In this document: in pieces, positions 1 to 11,663 of the stretch
Layout of the letters: every line of letters begins with the position of its first letter
How positions within the stretch are numbered: position 1 is the stretch's first letter
Assembly: GCA_037349105.1 (NCBI GenBank)
Contig: JAYJMM010000124.1
Span: 592,501-656,500, forward strand
Length of the DNA stretch: 64,000 nt
Direction: 5' to 3'
Origin: Limnomonas spitsbergensis
Taxonomy: Eukaryota > Chlorophyta > Chlorophyceae > Chlamydomonadales
Notes under the pieces: generated by a model
Seen by the model: only the letters and a program-made list of their open reading frames with translations
What the model was told of the DNA's origin: nothing
Database searches by the model: none
Made by a program: the position numbers and the translations under genes

Positions 1-2831
1 AGCCATACAAGTTGAGGCTGGTGAGTGTACTGTGGCGCTGCAGCGCGTCCAGCCCCGCGTTGGTCAGCTTACCGCAGCCCTTGAGAGAGAGCGACGACAG
101 GCCCTGCGAAGACAAGGGCACAAGGGCGCAATGAGTTACGGTGTAAGGACAAAATAACACATCATCGTAAGGTCCCCTGAAGAGGAAAGCGCAAAGATTC
201 TGCTAGGGCCCCCTGTTCAATAATAGTGCTTTGTCAGCAGCCAACTGCATGTGACCTCCCTGCCAAGGGGTGGACGTTTGAGCTTAAGACTAGTGAAAAG
301 GAGAACACAAAATAGACCTTCAGAAACTACCAGTTCAGCTGATACAACGGGACCGTAGAGTCTGCACCTGGTACAGCTGCCAGGCCTCGCTTGCTACCCA
401 CCTAAACCAAGTCTCCCCTTCCACAGCACAGCCCTGTCTGAATCACTAATTCGTTGCACATCACGGTCGTGCCCATTCCCAGCCTGGGCCAATGCAAGCA
501 CGTGTCTCTCCCTTCCTCTCCCCGGGAAACAGTCAGCGGAACTTATTCATTGCCTTACTGACCGAACCCGACCTTCACCATGACAGAGAATCATGCACAA
601 TGGCCCCGCTCCCCTCACTTGCCGCCCTGCTCCCCTCAAACCAGAAAGCTGGTCAAGCGCCATGAGCGCTGCATAGGTCAAGGGGCAGAGGGTGCTCTTG
701 CGCCCCTCACCTTCAGGCCAGTCAGCACCTCTCCCCTCCCTTCAGTCCTCCTCCTTCCCCTCGCACCTGCAAGCTGGTCAGCACTTCTCCCCTCCCTTCA
801 TTGCTCCACCTCCCCCTCACACCTGCAAGCTGACCAGCACCTCTCCCCTTATCCCTTCCCTTCAGTCCTCCCCCTCTGCTTCCCCCCCCAGAACTGCAAG
901 CCAGTCAGCACCTCTTCCACCCCCCTTCAGACCTCTCCCTCCCCCTCACACCTGCAAGCTGGTAAGTGCCATTAGCCCTGCGTTGGTCACGTTGTTGCAG
1001 TCATGCAGGTTGAGGCTGGTGAGGCTGCTGATGTGTGCAATGTGCTGCAGTCCGAGGTTGGTCACCCACGGCCGGCAGGCATCGTCCCCGATTGTCAGCG
1101 TGTGCAAGTGCAGGCCCGACGTCGAGATGATCATCAGGTCACGGTTTCGGATCAAGGGGCAGTTGGTCAGGTGCAGAGTCTTGAGGTTCGGGAAACGGCG
1201 CACCAGCACACGGGAGACCATAGCGTTGGGGGAGAGCGATTCAATGTCGTGGTCCACCGCGCCCTGCCGGGGGCAGTACAAGCCTCATTTAGTCCCTTCA
1301 GACTGCCATGCACTGACAAGACACTACCAGAGACCAGAGCCAAACCCAACTGCACCAGCTCTCATGAGCCTCTCAATGGACTGTTCCACAACAACGCCAA
1401 GCTGCAAAAAGTGGCCCAAATACCTCAAAATTGCCAGCGGAGGCACTTCGGGCGCATTATTTACTCCCTTCAGATAGCCATGTACTCCCAAATTTGAAGA
1501 TACATCCCAATATTCATCTGCCCCAAAACACCTATAAACTGTACCTGCCAGTGGCGGCACACAAGGCGCATCTGCTTGCTGTCAGCGTCGCCAAGCTTTG
1601 AGACAACATTCTGCAGGATCGCAGCCGTCAGAAAGCTCCAGCACTCGGCGTCCTCGTCACTGTCGCTGCCTTGCATACCCGCGCCTGCGACAGCCAGCGC
1701 AGAGCCCTCTTCATGTGCATGGCGCTCAGCTGCCCCCGCCTGCTCCTGCAGGGCAGCCTGCTCACAGCCGCGCGTCTCCTGGCCACCAGAAGCAGACCCC
1801 GACGACGATCTGCTGGCAGGATCGCCTGCGCGGGCGCAATCGGCCGGCAAGGTGCTGCTGCTCGCTAGCCTACGGACACGGGCAGACGAAGCACAGGCAG
1901 AACCACCACTGGCGACAGAACGCGCTCTGAATGCTGTTTTTGTCCCCATGATGTTCCCCACCACAGAGCTGGGTTGCGAGGCTACGGCGTCGTAGGAGCA
2001 AGAGGCAGTTCCGGTGCCGCCCCCCTGGTTCCATGACATGGGCTGCGCATGCTGCTGCGCATAATAGCCCGAGTAATAGGCCTGCTGTGCATTCTGCTGT
2101 GCATAATAGTCTGCATAGGCTGTGGCCTCTCTGCTGCGGCAGCTGCTGCTGCTGGTGTTGTCACATCGGCTACCAGCTGCTGCAGTCGCTCCATAGACCG
2201 CTCCAGAAGGCGCATATGGGACCATGAACATAGGAAGGTTGTGACAGGACCCAGGCCGAGGCGCCTCTTGCGCAGTGACAGGTGTAGATGCGGTGTGTGG
2301 GCAGGGGCTTAACGGGGGTGCAGGGTGCAGTGGCGGGTTGTCAGGCGGCTGTGAAACAGCAGCGTGGGGCATACTTTGCGCTGTGTGGTGCCCTGAGGTA
2401 TGAGCTGCCTGCTGCAGCATCAGCTGGTGTGGGTCTAGCATCTGGGGGTAAAACGCAGTGGGGTAGTTTGGGGGGCAGTGATACATGGGCAACGCGGGTG
2501 GCGCAGTGGGATCTGCTGATACTCCGCTTGTCGATGTGGGTTCGGGATACAGCATCGGATAAGGAGCATAGAACATGGCCGGGTTCCAAGCCACCGCGAA
2601 CAACTGGTACGGGACGCTGTCGTTGTAAGGGGGGCTGTAAGTTGCTTGCTGCTGTTGTTGCTGGCGATAAGGCGATCGCGATGGGGGCGGGGGTGGCTGA
2701 GATGACATCTGCATCGATTGGTGTTGCAGATGATGTAAGTGTTCTTTGGATGACTCGGCATGACCTGCGTCGCTGCCTTCGCCTGGCCGTGTACCCTCCA
2801 AATGCTTCTTGCTTCGCCTGATTGACCCCAT
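1..2831 (-). CDS. F-box/leucine-rich-repeat protein, 5' part (3' end outside window)
   Basis: Minus-strand gene with three visible exons: 1545..2831, 952..1263 and 1..103, the last running off the window. All introns are GT-AG and phase 0. The ATG at 2831 is the first after an in-frame TAA upstream. Exon 1 gives 429 residues: a long disordered Gln/Pro/Ser/Ala-rich N-terminus, then an F-box-like segment at about residues 395-429 (AECWSFLTAAILQ ... RLVCRHWQ). Exons 2 and 3 give leucine-rich repeats of the cysteine-containing F-box type (LKTLHLTNCPLI, LTSLNLHDCNNVTNAGL, LSSLSLKGCGKLTNAGL). Proteins of this family are substrate adaptors of SCF ubiquitin ligases: the F-box binds SKP1 and the LRRs bind the target. 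The substrate cannot be told from sequence. The exon 2 donor is followed by degenerate copies of itself in the intron (about 700-950). The F-box is divergent, so an LRR protein with a vestigial F-box is the alternative. Confidence 0.85.
700..951 (-). repeat. Degenerate copies of F-box gene exon 2 donor edge
   Basis: Four degenerate copies, about 70 bp apart, of the end of exon 2 and its donor (on + strand cacctgcaagctggtcagca and variants) lie in the intron at about 715, 765, 820 and 895. Each keeps the 'tgcaag' core around the CAG|GT junction, followed by a pyrimidine-rich stretch of ctcccctcc type. They lie only on the intron side of the real junction at 952. Confidence 0.7.
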
Positions 2832-4430
2832 CAGCGGGCCCTGAACTGCCCTGCATGTTTCACATGACAGTTAGTGAGCATCACCCGGCGCAAAGTGCAG
2901 ATGCCAGGAAAAAGAGGAATCCGGAAGAAAAGAGGGAGTCTGATATGATCGTCACGGACACAATCTACATAGCCGACGAGGAGATGGGGGTGTCACCATT
3001 CAAAATGCGGTTCAGTGTCATGTTAAAGTGGACTTTTGTTCTGACGGCATCAGTAGATCGTGAAGTCATAATGTCATCGATCAGATTGTGTCAGCAAATG
3101 TGGCATTCAATGCCAATGGATTGCAAGATTGCCAGCCAACATCATGGGTTGACGACTCAAAACAGCGTCAGGCCACCCCTACTGGCGAATCATAAGACGA
3201 TTTTCATCATTGCTATTCTCAAGTGTTCAGAAATGTCCAGTCAACCAAGTCGGCACCCACCGCTAAATGGCCAACGGTGTCCGTGCTTTTGTAGGCTCAA
3301 CTTAATGGATTTTTAAGGAAAGGCAACTATAAGACTTGCTGATACGGCCCCTGATGAAGGCGCATCTCCGTGTTCAGTGCGCGCCAAAATCTAACAGCTG
3401 AGGAGAAAGACTGGCCTATACAGGTGATTGTCAGCAGTTTTACTGTAGCGAACTGTAGCACAGATCTGCTTTGAAACCGACCAATGACCAAGGTAGCTGC
3501 GATGCATTGCCAGCATCGCGAATACGCGGAGAGTTCACACTTGTGAAGTGTTGGTCAGAGGTGTTTTGCGGTTCACGAACCCGAAGATGAATTCTTCTTT
3601 GAAATGTCGCAGTCTGGGAGATTAGGCATGTGAACTTCTTGCCGGTGTTACCGAAGAACTCGAACGACAGCTGCAGCTACAGCTGCCCTATTTTGCTGCT
3701 TCGCCCAGTGCGTTGTTGCTTAGCTGACACGATGCCTCATCGACAGAGTTTGCTTGGTTAGGAAGAATCGAAATATTGCTTGCGGGCTAGCACATGGTGC
3801 CTCCAAACCAGCTAGCCCTCACCTGCCGTCTACCCCTACTTCAGGGTGATCCTGCTACAATTCAGCTGGCCCTGTTGCAATGGTTGCATCTTGCATGTAG
3901 GGAGCCTTACAAGCCAGCCTGACCAGACAAGCAATAGTGCGCTTCCGTGCCATGTCATAAGGAGCAGGAGGCTCACGGCGAGCAGGAGGCTCACGAGAAC
4001 GCGCAACAAATGTGATGCTTACGCTCCCACATAACTGACAGGCAGCAGTAGTTGTACAGCCTCCTCCTCGGCTTTCTCCTCAGGCTGAGCTCCAACCAAC
4101 CAAGGCTGCAATCTTACAGCTTTGAGATGGTGCATAGCCGCTGGGCCCTGCTGAGCACCAGGGGCTGAGCACGAGGCTGCGTGGGGCTGGTCACCAGCTT
4201 AGTAAGCATGCTCAATTCCAGCTACCATGCACATCTTCCAGCTTTTGAATCATGCTCCTGCTGCGCAGTAAAATCGCTCTCAGGTGCTACCTTAAGCTCC
4301 CCTGAGGCCACGCTCGCAGCATCGCTGCGATTATACAGACTCTGTTCCATGCTGCCGGCGCTGCGCAGTTAATAAGCAAGACTTCATCTTGTACTGGCCT
4401 ATGCTTTTCTCAGACTACGCTCACAGCAGA
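2832..4430. other. Upstream flank of F-box gene; no gene seen
   Basis: About 1.6 kb upstream of the F-box gene start. No credible exon or RNA gene is visible on either strand. It presumably holds the promoter, but I see no clear TATA box. A diverged copy of the dispersed 'ctgggccctgctgagc ... gtggggctggt' repeat lies at about 4130-4215. Confidence 0.5.
4130..4250 (+). repeat. Dispersed repeat family B, copy 1
   Basis: Sequence of the type 'ggtgcatagccgctgggccc ... gtggggctggt ... ccagctaccatgcac'. It recurs at about 57205-57290 and 57640-57740. No coding potential; probably a short interspersed element or the end of a larger transposon. Confidence 0.6.
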
Positions 4431-4679
4431 TGCAATGGTGCATAGCCTCCCCCAACTTCTCCAAATATGCAGTATCGGCAAGGTTTCCATCTTTAAGCCC
4501 CTTTGCACATTTTCTACCGGTATGCAAATTATAAGAAAGTTTGAGTCCCTGTACTGACAAAATAACTCACATGTGAATGGATACCGTACTCCGGGTTGCC
4601 TTTTCCTTTTGGGGGGGGGGGTATTTCTTCTTTCTGTTCCTCCTTATTTCCTTTTTCCCTATAAACTTGATTTTTGTGG

Positions 4680-4820
4680 AAATGGAAATGTTGGGCGCCC
4701 ACACTACGGAAAATCTTTTTGAGCAGGGCCCAGAGGTGTAATGTCATTGACATGTGAATGACGTTACACCTCTGGGCCATGCTAAAAAGGCTCGCCTTCA
4801 AGGGCGCTCAACTGTCTGGT
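4680..4820. repeat. Fold-back copy of dispersed palindromic module (family A)
   Basis: Two copies of the family A module (gttgggcgcccac ... gagcagggcccagaggtgta then 'acgtcattgac') sit head to head around the centre at about 4752, forming a long imperfect hairpin of roughly 60-bp arms. The same module recurs on both strands at about 5250, 5410, 5745, 5845, 5900, 6090, 7575, 51375, 51440, 51500, 52210, 52850, 57795, 58080, 58255, 58390 and 59745. Confidence 0.75.
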
Positions 4821-5249
4821 TGGGAGAACAGGAAACTCGGGCAAGACGGAAAGGCAAAAAGAGAGGAACACATAGGAGGGGGGTGACATCCCCCCAAAAG
4901 GAAAAGGCAGCCCTAAGATCTCGCAGCCCCTTTAACGTGAAGCCTCATCAAGAAAGAAAATATAGAGGGGAGAAAGCAAACATATCGCTTGGTTCCTGGC
5001 CCATGCTCTTCTCAGACTGCAGTCCCAGCTGGGCTTCCTACCCCTTTGCCCACTCCTCTTGATCCTTTCCCCCTCTTCCTCCTGCCTACTTTTCTCTTTT
5101 CTCCCATCTGAACAGTTGGGTGCCCTCGTGGCTGAGCCTTCTTGTGCATGGCTCAGAAGTAACGTCATTGACCCCTTTGCCCACAACTGCGTTCCTATAG
5201 CATACATGCCAGGCCACCACTGCACTGAAAAAACATAGGTGCTGACCTA

Positions 5250-6130
5250 CCAATTAATGACATGACACCTCTGGGCCCTAATAAAAACAAAGCTCGGCCA
5301 CGCCGGCCAATAGAAGTTTGATAGAAAACTCAAGAGCGGATGCATGAGAGAATAGAAAGGAAATAGTCTACAGTCTACACCCTCCAAGAACAGCAACAAC
5401 AACCTGACCTACCAGTCAATAACGTTAAACCTCTGGGCCCGCTCAAAGCTCGGCCACGTGGGCGCCCAACTGTTCAGAAGGGAGTAAAGAAGGAACTAAA
5501 AGGAAGAGAGAGGAAAAGGAACAAAAGGAGAGGCCGGGAAGGCAAAGCAGACCAAGTCCAACACCTGAGTTCCACTAGAGACTAGCCCTCAACAAAGCCT
5601 CTAAGAAAAGAAAAGTCCACAAAAGCAAACCTGACCTATCCGTACGCTTTCTTATTGGTGCACTCCCAGCAGGCCCACTTTTTCCTCCTTTCTTTTGTCG
5701 TGCCCCCTTGTGTTGTTTCCATCTTTCCTCCCAACTATTTTTAGTTAGGCGCCCACGCGGCCGAGCCTTTTTGAGCAGGGCCCAGAGGTGTAACGTCATG
5801 ACTCCCAGCAGGCCTGCAATCCCAACCCTCTACTAAGGCGACCACGTGGCCGAGCTTTATTTGAGCAGGGCCCAGAGGTAAGACGTCATAGACTCCCAGC
5901 AGGCCTGCAATTACACCTCTGGGCCCTGCTTAAATGAAGCTCGGCCACGTCGGCAAACATGAATTCAGGTCAAAATCTTTCAGCCTCTGTCCCAGGCTAT
6001 GCTGCTACGCAGTTAAACAAACGAGTCCCTTGAGACCTGGTCCATGCTCTCCTCAGGCAGAGCTTACAGCAGGGCTTCCTACCCCATTCATTTTTGAGCA
6101 GAGCCCAGAGGTGCAACGTCATGGACCTTA
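5250..6130. repeat. Cluster of family A palindromic modules
   Basis: At least five further copies of the 'gggcccagaggtgtaacgtc' module in both orientations at about 5250-5310, 5410-5480, 5740-5800, 5840-5890, 5905-5955 and 6090-6125. Short spacers include a repeated 'actcccagcaggcctgcaat'. The mixed orientation suggests termini of an inverted-repeat (foldback or MITE-like) element inserted into itself. Confidence 0.7.
5408..5640 (+). repeat. ~220-bp repeat arm, left copy
   Basis: A ~220-bp unit running from 'cctctgggcccgctcaaagc' to 'aagaaaagaaaagtcc'. It is found inverted at 7405-7630 and in direct orientation at about 52855-53065, with only scattered differences. The two copies here bracket a degraded retroelement coding region (6307-7263). 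It includes a family A module at its outer end. Confidence 0.85.
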
Positions 6131-6306
6131 TTCCTGAACTCGTTCTTTTACAGCCTCTATGCCACGCAGCTCCTGCGCAGTGAACACACCCTCGCGGGGC
6201 CTGACATATGCTCCTACAGAACTCCAGCAGGGCCTCTAACCTCCGTTCCTAAATCCACGTTCCAACAGCTTAACGCCATGCTGCCGCTGCAAATAATTAA
6301 CGGTAC

Positions 6307-7263
6307 TTGACTCGCAGGGCAGCCAAGGTGGGCCTAAGGCGCCATCTTCCAACCCGCATCAGGCTGGCAGCTGTGGCCAACTACGGCGACGTGGTGTGGG
6401 CCACCAGCCACCTTCGGCCGCGGCAATGTCTCTCCAGCAAAATGCAGTCCAGCTTGCTTCAGCACCTACGCCAGGCTGCGGGGCTACCTGCATCAGCGGC
6501 CAGTTGGGGAGTCATGAGAGAGCTGCAGCTCCAGCCACTACAGCGAGACTGGTGGGCCCATATCCTCCGCTTCCACAATGCAGCGGTGGCACCGGAGGCA
6601 CAGCCATAAAGCCCTCTCATGGCTCAAGCCATGGCAGCAGCTTGCAATCAACCAGGGCACTGGCGGCCGCACCTGGTGCTCTGATCTGCTGGGTGCATTA
6701 GAGGAGCTGGAGCGGGGGGCAGCCACCCCACCTTGCGCGAGGCAGCAGCTGCCTTACAGCACCTACCCGTCACAGAGGTGTTGGCACTCGTTGACGCAGC
6801 CTACGAGCAAGCACGGCTGGACGCAAGCGGCGGTGAGGACCCCAGGGACCTTACTACCGAGCACAGATCTGCGGCGACCTACCGCACCTGGTTCCAGTAA
6901 ACAGCGGGTGCCGTGCTGGCGCAAGCCAAGAGCCGCACTAGTCAGAGGGAGTGTGCTTGTGTGCGCATCAATTTGCGACTGCGGCTTGGCGTGATCAGCA
7001 CTACTGATACCAGAGGACGGCGCAACGGTCAGCGGCGAGAGGCACGCTGCTGCCAGCGGTTTTGGGCACGGGGGGATAGCGAGCAGGTAGAGGATGCGCT
7101 GCATGTGTGCTTCCAGTGCCCTAGTGTCAGGGAGCTGTTACGGGAGCGGGGGTGGGCAGGTCCTCCGGGCGCTGCCACTAACTTCCACCAGTTGTACCAG
7201 GCTGAGCATGGGTGGGACGCACTTGCTTTTGTGGACTGTGCTGTGGGCATTATTGAGAGTTAG
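6307..7263 (+). pseudogene. Broken C-terminal region of a LINE-like (non-LTR) retrotransposon polyprotein
   Basis: Coding-like sequence spread over three plus-strand frames with internal stops. An early part contains TRIRLAAVANYGDVVWATSH, typical of the segment after the reverse-transcriptase palm in non-LTR elements. A middle part contains LALVDAAYEQARLDASGG. The last part has a cysteine/histidine region (RCCQRF ... VEDALHVCFQCPSVRELL) like the zinc-knuckle tail of these polyproteins. At least two frameshifts separate the pieces and no catalytic YADD box is present, so this is a dead 5'-truncated remnant. Family assignment rests on these recognised patterns only. It stops at a TAG at 7261 and is flanked by inverted ~220-bp arms. 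Confidence 0.6.
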
Positions 7264-7404
7264 TCTCCAGGCTTTCTGAGGCCGGTGCCGTTGGCCTTTC
7301 CGGCCTTCTCTTTTGGTCTTTTTGTTGTTGTTGTTTGCCCCCTGCTTAGTTTCTTCTCTTCTCCCTTCCGATTAGTGGGGCGCCCTCGCGGCCAAGCAGA
7401 GGTG

Positions 7405-7630
7405 GGATACGCTTGCTTTTCTGGGCTTATCTTTTCTTAGAGGCTTTGTTGAGGGCTAGTCTCTAGTGGAACTCAGGTGTTGGACTTGGTCTTCTTTGCC
7501 TTCCCGGCCTCTCCTTTTGTTCCATTCCCCCTCTCTTCCTTTTAGTTCCTTCTTTACTCCCTTCTGAACAGTTGGGCGCCCACGTGGCCGAGCTTTGAGC
7601 GGGCCCAGAGGTGTAACGTTATTGACTTGA
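7405..7630 (-). repeat. ~220-bp repeat arm, right inverted copy
   Basis: Reverse-complement copy of 5408-5640, ending with a family A module at 7575-7630. Together with the left arm it frames the retroelement remnant. Confidence 0.85.
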
Positions 7631-7721
7631 CTCGCAGGGCCTGGCCTAGGCACTCCGCACCAGATCATCACGCATTTACATTTATGTTCCTTTCTAATCC
7701 ATTGATCCTCACTCCTTCATC

Positions 7722-7845
7722 TTGCTACACTTCAGCTACACTTCAGCTACATCACGGCCTAAGGCCATGGGGGCCTTGTGCAGCAAGCTCTGTCGCCTTG
7801 ACTACTGGCCAGGAGCCAGTCAACGTTTGGTCCCCATTCAGTTGA
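7722..7845 (+). repeat. Dispersed repeat family C ('ttcagctac')
   Basis: Tandem cttcagctacacttcagct start, then 'atcacggcctaaggcc', 'gggggccttgtgcagcaagc' and 'tttggtccccattc'. Related copies lie at about 24340-24500, 31925-31985, 35450-35515, 37090-37450, 37645-37760, 45180-45640, 46730-46840 and 56165-56250. It carries no ORF of its own and behaves like a short interspersed element. Confidence 0.7.
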
Positions 7846-8043
7846 TGAGGACCCAATGGGTTAATGGCATCAACCCAGGGATGGCTGCCCGGCAGCCCCG
7901 CAAAAGTGGTCGTATGCGGTTTAAAATAAACACTGCCAAAATGCCGATCCGCGCACGCTCAATCGTTCCGGCCCAACATCAGGCAACAGTGTCAACTATT
8001 TTCTTCATATTTCACACCGTAGCCTTGATCCAGACATCCCGCC

Positions 8044-11000
8044 TCAAGCACTCAATCTATCCGGCCCAGCAACAGGCAGCAGGGACTCCACAACCTCAGC
8101 TTCCTCCCGAGACTGCGACACCTCAAGCAGGGCCCGCTCCTCGTCCCCGGTCGGCGCTCCGAGCAGCGCCCGCTCCTCCCCGCTCCCATCTGAGCCGTTG
8201 CGCCCCATGATGGCGCTGCAGTCCACCGGCTGCGTCGCCGGTCGGAAGTCGGCCGCTGGGGTGCAGATGAAGCCAGCCCACACGAAGGTGCCGCCCGAGG
8301 CGAGCAGCAGCAGAGCGACCAGGCTCATGCTGATGCGCCATTGCTGCGCCGCATCTTCGGGGCTCATGCCCTGAGGCAAGGGTTCAGGGTTTGCGTTTGA
8401 GGTAAAGGGTTCGGGCTCATGCTGACGTGTCATTGCTGCGCCGCGTCTTCGGGGCTCATGCCCTGATGCAAGGATTCAGGGTTTCTGGTTCGAGGTGAAG
8501 GGTTCAGGCCCATGCTGACACATAAATGCACAGTGCCTTCAAGCGCAAGCCCTGATATGAGGGTTCATGGTAGGAAGTTAGGGGTTAGGCTCACGCTGAT
8601 GTGTCATTGCTGCGCAATGCCACTAGGGCTCAGGCCTTCAAACACTGATTCAGGGTTCAGGCTGATGGCTTAATAAGGTTCACGGTTTATAACGGCGGTG
8701 CGTGGCCTTATGGTAGAAACCAAGCATAGCTGTGAAAATCAGAAGCCGTACTGCTCCCAGATCCCTGACCTGAATGGTTCACAGATTTCAGCATTTCGGT
8801 CCATGATGGGCACAGCATAAGCGAACAGGCCTGAGAGTCTGAGGCCACCTTCCGCAAAAACCGCCCCCCCAGGGCCTAAACTTCCAGCCTTGCCCCACGC
8901 GCACCCGTGACAGCCTGCTTTGGATCAAGCCGAGCAGCGGCGGCGACGGCACGTCCCCCAGCAAATGAATGCAAACAGTCATCAGGGAGATTCCCAACGG
9001 CCGCAGCCCAGGCGGTACGCTCCACATGCCGATTGCAGCGATAGGGGCCTGCAAAGGGCATTTGAATTTAAATTGAATGGGCCTCCAACTGGGCGGGAGG
9101 CTGGTTTCCAGACAGTGTTCATTTTTAGGGTGCTTTAGCTACCACCTGGCTTCTTGCTGACATAGCTCGGTGCAGCAAGACCTGCTGATTGGGCCACTGG
9201 CCGTAGACCTGTCAAGGTTTGGTCATGACTGGCCCAGCAGTGGCTACCCAGCGGGCCCCCAAGGGTGGTCTTGAGTGTGTTGAGTATACACTCACTCCCA
9301 CCTTGGGCAGAAGAGGCAGAGCTGCCCCTTCTCCCCAGATCCTTGGATCAGCAGATCTGCTCATCAGCAGATCTAAATGTCAACAACAAGCAACTGGCAC
9401 CTCCAGGCCAAAGAGGTAGAGCAATCCCTGATCCCAAGAGGTGCGGATCAACAGATCCACAGATCACCAGGCCTAAAGATCCGCACCGAGCCGCCCTCAC
9501 CTACAGGCAGAAAAGACAGAACTGCCCCATTGCAAACACAACAAGAATCTGCACGAACAGCTAGATCGCCAAGAAGGCGAACAGGCCTTCCGCCCAGTCG
9601 CCCCTCCCCAGCCCACACCTATCCCTACTGGCACACACCGACTTCAAACACTTATTCACACCTGTAGGCAGAAAAGGCAGAACTGCGCCATCGCGAACAC
9701 GACCATGAACTGCACAAAGGTCTGTGTTGCCGTGAAGGCCGTGACCACAAACACAAATCCGATCAGGTTGCTGGCGGCGCACAGCCAAGAGGCGTTGCGC
9801 AGCGTCGCGCCCACATGGTCCAGAAGGAAGCCTCCAGCCAGACTGCCCAGCACCCCTGAATAATGGGGCAGAGCATGGTGGCAAGCAAGCAAGAGGCGTT
9901 GGGCAGCGTTGCACCCACGTGGTCTGACAGGAGGCCGCCCAAGGAGCCATGTTGAACACGTTATGTGGCAAGGCGTGGTAACAAACAGCAAAGGGCGCTG
10001 AGCAGCATCACACCACTCACACCCACATGATTTAGGAGGAGGCACGTACAAGTAAGTGTACAACGCATGACGCTCTTAAGCTCGAACCATGAGCTAAACG
10101 TACATCGCCTTATTGGGCATGCATGGTAGAGCCAAGAACAAGGCATCCGCCCATACCCGTTCATACCCATCCATGCCCGTCCATATCTGCTCGGGACAAT
10201 TCATACCTTCATATCCGCCCACACGCGTTCATACCGTCAAAATCTGTTCATACCTGTCAGAACCGTGACGCCTCCAAAGGCCAGATCAGCAGAGCTAGCC
10301 GCTCCCGAGTCCCCAGCAACAAAGAACAGCTGCTTCCCTGCCTGCAGAAAAAGAGCGAAGGGGTGACAGGAGGTTCTTGATCACGTATCGAGCCGCTGCT
10401 GAGTCGCCATCCACAAAGCACGGCTACAGGCAATCAGCCGGGAGGAGGAGGGGGGACAGGTCACCAGCATCAAAGTACAGCTGCTTCCCTGCCTGCAAAA
10501 AAAACAGCGAGGGGGGACGAGTTCTAGGTCTCAGATATAGCCACTGCTGAGTTGCCATTAATGAAGAACAGCAGTTGACCAGCATGCAGGCAATCGACAC
10601 GGGGGGGGGGGGGTATAGGTGCCAGGTGAGCAGAGCTAGCTGCTGCTGAGTCACCAGCACTGACGAACAGCCGCTATCCAGCCCGAGAAACGAACCAGCC
10701 AGAAGGGAAGATAATTGGGTGACAGATCTCCAATAATCGTTTCTATATCTCCAATTTACGGTTTTAATATCTCAGATGTACGGTTTCTATATCTCAGATG
10801 TACGGTTTTGAGATATATTGACGTACAGTTTCAAGATACCGCCATGTCAAATGTGTCACCCGTGTCCACTTCCACCCACACACGCAGGTATTCCCCCTCA
10901 GACCTGAGCTCTCAAGCCTGAGGACCCTTCAATTCGAAGAGGTGCATGTCTACCTAGCAGGTGTCATCCATGTCCGCACACAAAAATTCGAATTTAAGCT

Positions 11001-11632
11001 CTCAGCCGGGAACCCAAATGCAAACATGTCCATGTCCAGCTTAAAGAAAGTTTCACCCATATATGCACAGGCCCTTTATATTAACCTCTCAGCCGAGGAG
11101 CCCTAAATGCAAGCACGCCAATGTCCGACTAGAAGAGCTTGTCAGCCATGTCCGCACGTACAGTCTCTTCACCTCAACCCTTACCTGCGGACCCCAAAAA
11201 GCAAAGACGCCCATCACCGCCACGTAGAAAGTGTAACCGATGTCCACTGTCACCCACACACGCAGGCTGATGACCTTCTTCACGTCGTGCCAGAAGGCAA
11301 TGAAGGCGGACTTGGTATCTGGAAGACAGCAGGTTTTACATCATTTCAGGATCAGGTTGTACTTCACTTAAAGATCATGAAGGCGGACTTGGTATCTGGA
11401 AGACAGAGGTTGTACATCATTTCCACGTCACGACCACTCACACACCCACACGCACAAACACGCCACACATACACAAATGCACTCCTGGGCCGATGACCTT
11501 CTTAATGTCGTGCCATTGTGTTCTTGGTATCTGTGAACCAGGCCGTGCTGAAAGGGCCAGTCGTACTTAATTTGACAACCACGATGCCCACGCTACCCCG
11601 TCCCCTCAGCCCCGACACACAAACAGACAGAC

Positions 11633-11663
<31 letters not shown>

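Noticed and set aside
1003..1497. Plus-strand ORFs over the F-box gene
   Set aside because: Antisense shadows of the LRR exon.
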